Assembly (NCBI GenBank): GCA_026929865.2
Contig: CM049408.1
Span: forward strand, 744,001 to 808,000
Length of the DNA stretch: 64,000 bases
Direction of reading: 5' to 3'
DNA from: Hyperoplus lanceolatus
Lineage: Eukaryota > Chordata > Actinopteri > Uranoscopiformes > Ammodytidae
This document shows, piece by piece, positions 56,345-64,000 of the stretch. Under the pieces are notes generated by a model that saw only the letters and a list, made by a program, of their open reading frames with translations, searched no databases and was not told the DNA's origin. The number at the start of each line of letters is the position of its first letter. The stretch's first letter is position 1. A program made the translations under genes and the position numbers.

Positions 56345-57620
56345 CCAGTGACGGCGCTACACCGGGGCTATAGCCCCGTTAGAAATCTGGTTAGACCCGG
56401 TTCAGCCCCCCCACGATTCAGTCCCCGCCCCAGGCTAAGTTTCATAAACTGTAGGATAGGCCTATATGAAAATATCGGGCTCATCCATTTCCTTAACTTC
56501 ATGTTTTTGTTTGATAGGCACTATGGTTTTCACGTTATAGCTTTATATAGCCTACTGTAGGCTGCTACTTGTAGTATGCAATATGAATGATAACCCTTGT
56601 AGATACGTCTCGGCCGGTCCACTTGGTAAGGGGCCGCACTTGCCAGGCCACCTGAATGATGTGAGAGGGTCCTCGCTGCACCGCGAGCCGCCGCCCAGAA
56701 AAAAACTGTGGTTTAAGGCTGAAATGATTACCAGGGATTGCTCGTAAACGCTTTTTACTGTGGGCTTATGAGGGCTTTGCTTACATCTGAAAATGACGGT
56801 GGCAGTAGTGGTGCGTAAAGCGACAGCGCAGTTGGCAATCTCTCCTCAAAACCCCACAAAAAAAGCCACAGTAAAAGTCGATCGCTCTGCCGATTCATGC
56901 CTCTCTCTGACACGTCGACTCGCAACATTATGAGTTGAATTCTGTGCAGGGATCTTTCTCCCAGCGCACAAACGCATGCCGCTTCCCTCCGGGACAGCCA
57001 GTGTTCCACCCGAAAAAATAACAAAAATAAACTCAAGATATAGGCCAAAAAAGACATGTAAGAATAGGCTACACAAACGACCATAGGCTACATACCACAG
57101 TATCCTTCAAAAATATATATATTTCGCCGTTCTTTAATTAGGCTATAGCCTACTTCCACATGGGCAACAATGTCTGTCTCAATTTATATCTTTAAACTTT
57201 CTCCTATCAACTTAAAATCCGATCAAACTTGATTCAAAGGCAGTCCATAATTCAAATGAAATTGTTTTCGAACGAAAAAGTGCAAACTTCGGCTCCTAGA
57301 GTTCTATTCAAGTGTTTCTTATTTCTTTTTAAAGTAGCAGAGGAATGCCCGCAACGTCGGAGAATGTTTGATTGCATATTAGGCTACGGGTGTCTTACCT
57401 TTTTCCGTCACATAGTGTTAGTTATAGGCTACAGTAGGGCAGGCTAAATAAAGCTTCTCTTTATTATTAAATCATTAGAGCTATATGAATGTATTTAGCC
57501 TATTACTTAAGACTGGCTGCTGCTTGTTGCTGCTATGAATTCTTAAACTGCAATAGGCTATTTCCTTGTTTTCCATGGCTGGGGCTTTTCCGCTCGCTTG
57601 TCACCGTTTGTTTGTAAAAA
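56345..57620 (+). mobile_element. hAT-like remnant, copy 1
   Basis: Starts at a hAT-like end cagtgacggcgctacac. It contains ctgtggtttaaggctgaaat and, about 800 bp later, sequence with tttccttgttttccatggct, both shared in the same order with 58500-59110. No intact frame. The right terminus was not found. Confidence 0.5.
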
Positions 57621-57659
57621 TGTTTTAAATTAATTAAACCTGATTGATCGTGGTTTCAG

Positions 57660-57905
57660 TAGAATGAAATATATGAAAATAACTAACATATTATTAACAC
57701 AACGAGCGAGGGTGGCGGGCGGCGGCCGCAGATTTGCTCGGCGTGGAGGGCGACTGCGCCGGGCATCACTGGAGCTTCTCCCCGCGGGGAGAGCCAGCGA
57801 GTCGGGCAGCGCTGGAACCTATTTTCCCCGCTCGATCCGGGAAAATGGTCCTATGTTCCCCGGCCAGAACAATCGGTCCGATCAATGTGTACTGTGTAAA
57901 TTACC
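57660..57905. other. GC-rich island of unknown origin
   Basis: About 200 bp (57700-57890) of much higher GC than its AT-rich surroundings, with gcgggcggcggccgcag and several CpG-rich words. It lies between the two hAT-like copies. An 88-residue frame across it is not recognised. Confidence 0.4.
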
Positions 57906-58499
57906 TGTCAAATATGAAATATCCATGTGAAACTTCTGCCACCGTTGGACAATACATCCGCCCATTGCATTCGCATTATGTCGCTTTATTTTCTTTTTTT
58001 TCTTTTGCTAATTTCTTTGCTCTTTTAATTTGTAATGCTATTTTTTAGGCTTATATTTTGAATAATATAGGCTATTTATTTGTTTATTGTTTTATTTATT
58101 ATTTCCCTTTTTTAAGGGTTAGCCTACGAATTAAACTATTTGAATGTGTTGTATTTGATAAGTTATAGCTCAATTTGTTGTTGAGGTTTTTAGACCGTTC
58201 AAATAAGTTAACCGCTGGACTAGTTAATAAACAGTTGCATCAGCTGTCAAGCCTATTGTGTCTTAATTGGCCTACTTCAAGGTTTAAGTTGTATAAAATG
58301 CAATACGCTGTCGGTGTCGGACGTTTATTGCTGAAATGGCCTAATTCAGCAGCATTTGTCAGTCCGAGCATTTGATGTTTTTTTGTCCCTGCCTATTTGG
58401 AAAACACTTTTTAGGTTTGGCAATGGGATATCGATATACCGCTGCTGCGGCGAGACAAATGGTTTGGAGATTTGTTTTCAAACTAAATGAGATAGTGCA

Positions 58500-59115
58500 G
58501 TGAAAAGTATGCAGCATAAAAACTCTGTGGTTTGACGGCTAAAATGATAAACGGGGATATTCTGCCCCTTAAGGGCTGCGGCTTCCACGATCTTGTGGCA
58601 TTTCTAAAGCCCGAAAAACACAGCGACATGTTGCCAAACTTACTGCGCGGTAGGAGAACATGTAAAGTGAAACGGCCGCAATCAGTCACCACCGTCGCAT
58701 GGACAGCATTTAAATAGAGATTCTCTTCATTGTTATCATTAGGGCTTTGGTGCAAATTCTGATCATTACAGTGGTCGCTGTCTATGGTGCTTAAAGGAAG
58801 ATCGCAATGTCTTTGCTCTGCCGCTGCAAAAAGTCACAGTTAATCGACCGATTTGTGATTAAATGCCTCTGACACGTCTATGCAAAATAATGAGTTGTTC
58901 ATATGCCTAAAACAAACGGGCTTATATATTATAAAGTGCCGTCTGCTGCATCCCTGGGCATGGCCTCAGCCGTCTCTTCGGAGTCAGAGTCATCTTCACT
59001 TACTTCAGACTCGCTGCTGCTTGGTATTAGGTAATTCTTATATATAATATTTCCTTGTTTTGCCATGGCTTAGGCTTTGACTTTTCCACTTGCTTTTCGC
59101 TGTTTGTAGTTTGTT
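58500..59115 (+). pseudogene. hAT transposase remnant, copy 2
   Basis: Plus-strand frame MTAKMINGDILPLKGCGFHD then LVAFLKPEKHSDMLPNLL resembles the hAT motif A-MI--DLLP----GF--L--FLEP---LPS near the start of the RNase H-like domain. The following sequence is non-coding but parallels copy 1. A minus-strand acidic/Ser-rich stretch (about 59065-58960) is also shared in part. Confidence 0.5.
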
Positions 59116-59141
59116 AACCAGTCCATAGAGAGCGTCATGTA

Positions 59142-59196
59142 GATTTTTCCTTTTACGCATACGCTACACTGTAGCGTATGCGTAAAAGGAAAAATC
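59142..59196. repeat. Perfect 27-bp palindrome with 1-bp centre
   Basis: Left arm gatttttccttttacgcat+acgctaca and right arm tgtagcgtatgcgtaaaagg+aaaaatc are exact reverse complements around a single C at 59169. It lies 265 bp outside the point where the mapped long inverted repeat begins. Confidence 0.92.
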
Positions 59197-59219
59197 AGTC
59201 TACATACTATGAAGGTATT

Positions 59220-59461
59220 TATGTAGCATAAGTCTTTAGCACGTGTAACTGCAGATTTTGAATGCGTAAACTGAAGTCACAAATGTGTAACAGTAGATTT
59301 GAAGTCGTAAATATTTGTTTTGCATGTGTACTCCAAAGTCACAAATGTGTAACAGTAAATTTGAAGTCGTAAATATTTTTTCTACCATTGTGGACACAAA
59401 ATAGGGGCTACGAGTTCACAAATCGTTGTTACGGGTGCACAAATCCTATCCTGTGCATCGC
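59220..59461. repeat. Subterminal tandem repeats, 62-bp period
   Basis: gtcacaaatgtgtaacagta.atttgaagtcgtaaatattt occurs from 59274 and again from 59336, with a weaker third trace near 59238. This array is continuous with the left arm of the long inverted repeat and is likely part of it; its partner would lie beyond the window. Confidence 0.75.
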
Positions 59462-59977
59462 AACTTCAAAGAGTCATGCGCTTGACACTTTTGCTACAAA
59501 CATTGCAGCACAGTTGGTGCAAAACACATTTGCACACCCGTGTTTCATAATGTGAGAACATGCCCCCAATTTGTGCATTCGTAAACCCAAATGTGAACTA
59601 ACGCATCAGAAGTTGCACATCTGTGAAAAATGTCCTCTCAAATAAAATGATATCGAGCACAGCATTTTAATGAGCGAGCACAAATCGATGATACAACTGC
59701 TCAAATCTGTTCCTACAAGTCTCAGCTGAGGGTTTTCTCTGCTCGAATCTGCTCCTGCAAGTCTCGGCTGTGGGTTTTTTTGCAGGTAGATTTGCACCAC
59801 GCCCAGGTGGTAAATGTGGTGCAAAAGTGTTTCGTATGCGTAGGCGTGGAACAGATTTGTATCCGTAGAAGGTGGGCGGGACAACATTGTCGCATCATCC
59901 AATGAAAGCGCCGGTTGGGACAAACGGAGGAAAAGCCTTTTTCCTTCGTCCTTTTTCACCAGAAATTGTAGGAAATG
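59462..59977. repeat. Long inverted repeat, left arm
   Basis: 516 bp whose reverse complement is 63485-64000 with three substitutions and no indels, as compared by eye. It contains a 117-codon open frame on the minus strand (59959-59606, starting MKKDEGKRLFLRLSQPALSL) with no recognised domain. It probably extends left through 59220 toward the palindrome. Confidence 0.93.
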
Positions 59978-60099
59978 ACTAAATGAGCAACAACAACTAT
60001 CAAACTAATGCGAAGTAGTAGGTAGTAGTGAATTGAACTCTTTTTCTGTAGTTTTACATTGCATTTTTTAAGTAATGGAGAATTATATTATATGCACTC

Positions 60100-60410
60100 C
60101 AGCCTTTGAGGAAAAGTAGTCCAAGGTGTCTGTAACAGTAAATAAGCCGCGTTAGCTAGCTTTGAGGTGGTTTCCCGATCATTTTAGACAGGACAGGAGG
60201 CTTATTATGTGACACGGTGAAGTTGAGGAGGGGATACCCATTAAACACCAGGACCTGCGGTGGTTTAATAAACAGTTGAGCTGCTTCACAATCTCTGTCC
60301 GGAGCCACAGCAGTGTCTGGACTGACGGTCACGGACACACGGTCGGACACAGACCTAGGGTCTAGCAAGAGCCTACAGGACACGGAGCCATCCCACGGAA
60401 ACTATGAACT
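60100..60410 (+). other. Putative first exon of an unknown transcript
   Basis: GC-richer stretch ending aactatgaact before a strong donor gtaagtctgg at 60411. There is no long open frame; an ATG at 60404 lies seven bases before the donor. Together with 61269-61393, 61694-61770 and 61860 onward this gives a plausible spliced unit within the long-inverted-repeat segment. The 5' boundary is arbitrary. Confidence 0.3.
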
Positions 60411-61268
60411 GTAAGTCTGGTTTTCTTATGTTTTTAAACTTCAAAGTTGGTCGGTATAATACGTTCAATGATGATAAGCAACGTGTGGTTATAATGTATT
60501 GCAGGCAGCATAGCTAACCACTAGCTAACAAGTCATAATGGGTATAACAGCTAATGTTCGTTAGCATATTCTTTTAAAGGATGTACCGTTTTTTAAGGCA
60601 TTTGGTCACTTCTAAGGATGTTAATAATTAACTGTTAACGTAAAATAAGAAGGCTGACCAATGAATCCTTCCGTTAATCAGTGAAAATAATCCCGGCGCT
60701 AGCCAGGGAAATATGAGTCAGCTGAATACTGGAGTCTATTGTTGCTATAATAATAATCAGCGTGTCTGTATGTCTGCTTTTCTGGGACATCGGCACCTTC
60801 ATACATAGCCTACTAGTTTTACATCAGGATGTAATGTTAGCATGTGTCGACCTCATATAGAGCGTTTTCTGTCTTAATAGTGGCTATGAAGATCCAAATA
60901 AACACATGTGAGCAGTATATGTGGGACTCAGGTTAATTTACAGCATTGTATTGGACATTATGGGAAAAAGGTGTACTGTCCAGTGCCGGGAATCATCCAC
61001 CCCCACCTGTATATTTTATTTTAGGTTGTTTATTTATTTATTTTAAGTTAAGCTGTGACTGTATACTATACGTGCAAAGTGAAAGGAATTAAGACATAGT
61101 TATTGTGGAATTGTTAGGATTTATGGGGAAGCCACGCACAGGCATTGTAGGGGCAGCCCGCAGGGGGTCTTAGTAGTCCTGAGGAAAACGCGAATGTTGA
61201 TAAAGTTCCTTAGAGAGGTGCATAATGAAGAAGTGTGGTTTTCCGACCGTATGTTTTATGTGTTGCAG

Positions 61269-61393
61269 ACCGACGACAATAAATGCCACGTAAAATCATC
61301 CCAACGTTTGATTAATCCAACCATAAGTGTGCTACATATACTATTCTGCTCAGCCCGTCTCAACATCATGTTGCTGTTTCTGAATAAAAACAG
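61269..61393 (+). other. Putative internal exon of an unknown transcript
   Basis: Acceptor tgttgcag and donor aaacag|gtagac. Open in the frame TDDNKCHVKSSQRLINPT ... LLFLNKNR, which joins in phase to the next candidate exon. No family is recognised. Confidence 0.35.
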
Positions 61394-61693
61394 GTAGACA
61401 AGCGTCCCATTATGCAAAGGATTTTTTTTTAATTGTGCAGCTCCATCGTGTTTAAATCATATTTTATATCTGTTTTTCCAGCCTGAAAAAAAACATTTAC
61501 AACTAATTTTAAAAGTCACTAATGACAAGATACCCCCCACGAAGAGAATGAATTGCAGGGCTGTTATAATAAACTATATTGATTAGTTTTTAGCTTTGTG
61601 TTGTTCATCAACTCGAACCTACATGTATTTTATTTATTTTATAAATCTTAACATTATCTTAACATCTGAATGGCACAATCTGCTTTTCCACAG

Positions 61694-61770
61694 ACTCATC
61701 TTGGCTGTCCTGCACAAGGCCTGCACAAGTGTCTGGGATTTCCACCCTGTCAGGGAGAAGCCATTGTACA
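61694..61770 (+). other. Putative internal exon of an unknown transcript
   Basis: Acceptor tgcttttccacag and donor ttgtaca|gtgagc. In the same frame it reads LILAVLHKACTSVWDFHP then VREKPLY, ending on the first base of a codon completed by the next exon. Confidence 0.4.
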
Positions 61771-61859
61771 GTGAGCAGCTACAGTCAGTCCTAACTATTA
61801 TCCGTCATGTGTTTACTATAACATCACTAATGGGATCTAACAATTGTTTCCGTCCCCAG

Positions 61860-62290
61860 TGTATGCATTGCTGAGGGAAGGACACTCCAGATAACTGAAG
61901 ACTTCACTGCTCCTGCTGCCTTGAGAAGATCTCCGAAGATGGAGCAGCGTGGAACTCACCTGGCAGTCACAGCACATCAGTCTGACTCTACACTCTACAC
62001 ACAATTTGTTTTCAATTTTTAGATTGTGATTATTATAAATCTAGACAAAGTCAGATCATACTCAATTCATAATCATATTGATTGCAGTAAATGAGGTGAC
62101 ATACTCAGTCATGTTTATTTGTTTGACATATTAAAAAGGTAGGGGAGATTTTGATTAAATATGGTAAACAGTTGGGCTACAGACCAAGGACTAAGTTACT
62201 AGTTTTATGTTTTGTTTTATAAACTCTTGTTCCGGCACATGCCAGAGCATTTTGGGTATTTTGTTCATTTTCTCTTAATAAAATAACGCC
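61860..62290 (+). other. Putative last exon of an unknown transcript
   Basis: Acceptor tttccgtccccag, then a codon completed from the previous exon and the short tail MYALLREGHSR, with TAA at 61892-61894. AATAAA at 62277-62282 could be a polyadenylation signal. Spliced, candidate exons 2-4 keep one open frame to this stop, but no in-frame start is evident in the first exon. It may be non-coding or a fragment. Confidence 0.35.
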
Positions 62291-63484
62291 ATACAGAACT
62301 TTACTTGGAGGTATGCAATTGTGAGTGCATTCTAGTTTTAAACTGGTAGATTTGTATTTTTCATTTTGACCGTATGTATATGTTTAGTAAATCCAAAAAT
62401 ATTTAAAAGTCCAAATCTTGTGATTTGTTTGTGGGGTAAGCTTTTACAATACATTTGTACTGATTGTGCTTTGATGTGATAACTGCAAATCATAAATATA
62501 ATTGATATAGGGCATTTATTAGTCTTGCTTTAGCAGCATGCAGACCTACGTATTAATGCAGCACGTGATCTGAATTAACATGTTCTAAACTGCATAAAAT
62601 GTTATGGTGTGACACTTTGTGATTGTGATTAATTAAAGCAATCACTGAAATGAGGTTATATGAAGCTTTGTACCCTGTTCTTCTGGACACGTCACATGAG
62701 GTAAGGTGTATAGCAGAACTGTCTGGGGATAAGCACACAGTTAAACCTGATCATCTAATTATCAGTTTGTGATACAAGTAGTGATAATTTCACATGGAAA
62801 ATGTGAGATAGAGAAACAATTATTCCAATTCAGTTTTATTGTGTCCTCTATACTTTTCTATTGCCTTGTAGAGTAGGTTACTTATTCACTTCACTATTCA
62901 CACGTTTAAATTAATTAAGCTTACTACATTTAGAAGACTAAGTGTATGATTTATAAGCATATTTCTGGATTTAGATACATGCTGAATACTCTGCAGCAAG
63001 ATATGTAGGCCTACTTTATTTACTTTGGTCCTCAATGCCTGCAACGTCCTCTTCACCCCCTGCGTGTGGTGTGTTTTAACCATAGATAGTTTTAACAGCC
63101 AGGAGCCTTAACAGCGGCTGCGGGACAATAAACTATTGTCGATAGTTAGCCTGCTATCGGTGTATGAATGTGCGTGAATGGTAACGTGTAAATGGGAACA
63201 GGTCTCCCTTGCAAAAGAGTCTTCGGACTCAATGGGATTTACCTGTAGAAATAAAGGTTAAAAAAAATATATAATGGAAATTCATTCTCTATTTAATAAG
63301 ACTACTTTTATTAAAATGTAAAGGTTTTAAAGAGAAAAACAGCAGGTTTAAACAGTTACACCAGTGCCAATCACACAGCTGACGTTAACTGACGTCGACG
63401 CTGGCCCTTATATCTGCTAAAGTAAACTTGTTTATGACTTTCACTACTGGCATAAGGCTCCGCTGTAGTTCCCCCTTATTATTA
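62291..63484. other. AT-rich inner part of the inverted-repeat segment
   Basis: No transposase or other domain recognised. Near 63190-63270, gaacaggtctcccttgcaaa ... ctgtagaaataaaggttaaa looks like a LINE 3' tail of a type common in fish. Confidence 0.45.
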
Positions 63485-64000
63485 CATTTCCTACAATTTC
63501 TGGTGAAAAGGGACGAAGGAAAAAGGCTTTTCCTCCGTTTGTCCCAACCGGCGCTTTCATTGGATGATGCGACAATGTTGTCCCGCCCACCTTCTACGGA
63601 TACAAATCTGTTCTACGCCTACGCATACGAAACACTTTTGCACCACATTTACCACCTGGGCGTGGTGCAAATCTACCTGCAAAAAAACCCACAGCCGAGA
63701 CTTGCAGGAGCAGATTTGAGCAGAGAAAACCCTCAGCTGAGACTTGTAGGAACAGATTTGAGCAGTTGTATCATCGATTTGTGCTCGCTCATTAAAATGC
63801 TGTGCTCGATATCATTTTATTTGAGAGGACATTTTTCACAGATGTGCAACTTCTGATGCGTTAGTTCACATTTGGGTTTACGAATGCACAAATTGGGGGC
63901 ATGTTCTCACATTATGAAACACGGGTGTGCAAATGTGTTTTGCACCAACTGTGCTGCAATGTTTGTAGCAAAAGTGTCAAGCGCATGACTCTTTGAAGTT
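63485..64000. repeat. Long inverted repeat, right arm (runs off the window)
   Basis: Inverse of 59462-59977. The shared open frame here is extended at its start to 142 codons (63428-63856). The window ends inside the arm, so its true length is at least 516 bp. Confidence 0.93.

Noticed and set aside
57664..58048. Two overlapping Arg/Gly-rich frames as a gene
   Set aside because: They are open because the segment is GC-rich; no domain, start context or splice pattern supports them.
60156..60383. Minus-strand 75-residue frame
   Set aside because: No recognised domain, and the opposite strand ends in a strong splice donor; better read as a possible + strand exon.

Overview
The window is nuclear DNA from a ray-finned fish, most likely a teleost. 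Two vertebrate genes with GT-AG introns are present. The rest is dense with teleost-type repeats: Tc1-like elements, hAT elements and MITEs, L2-type and other LINEs, tRNA-derived SINEs, and long AC/AT/GATA microsatellites. No virus, CRISPR array, operon or other prokaryotic feature was seen. The species cannot be named from the sequence alone.

Genes. On the + strand, the 3' half of ldah (lipid droplet-associated hydrolase) is carried by four exons at 261-430, 688-928, 16384-16466 and 16617-16805. They carry the GHSIG nucleophile motif, the Asp and His regions, and the stop codon. On the - strand, the 3' part of alkbh1 (AlkB homolog 1, an Fe(II)/2-oxoglutarate dioxygenase) lies on four exons at 55021-54859, 32568-32478, 28138-27945 and 22340-21896. 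All splice phases agree, and the iron ligands (HxD plus distal His) and the 2-oxoglutarate Arg are present. The genes converge, with about 5.1 kb between their stop codons. The 5' exons of both are outside the window or were not recognised.

Layout. 1-16383: ldah introns. The 15.5-kb intron is almost wholly transposons: a 'GGGCTGTCAA' MITE family, a palindromic Tc1 split by a hAT, two copies of an internally deleted Tc1, a 'TAGGGGT' hAT, and a second palindromic Tc1. 16806-21895: intergenic, with MITEs. 22341-27944: alkbh1 intron holding a LINE interrupted by another LINE. 28139-32477: intron with a Tc1 element, a MITE, a SINE with target-site duplication, and one of two inverted TTAA-flanked MITEs that bracket the 91-bp exon at 32478-32568. 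32569-54858: 22-kb intron with hAT, L1/Tx1-like, L2, Tc1 and MITE insertions, many nested. 55022-64000: region upstream of the exon at 54859-55021, with decayed hAT copies, a 27-bp perfect palindrome, and a segment bounded by inverted arms of at least 516 bp (3 mismatches, no indels). That segment contains a plausible spliced transcription unit with no recognised product.

The least explained parts are the long-inverted-repeat segment at 59.1-64 kb, the inverted MITE pair around the alkbh1 exon, the recurring inverted-dimer structure of Tc1 copies, and a two-copy Tc1 derivative whose deletion fuses the DNA-binding helix-turn-helix in frame to the transposase C-terminus.
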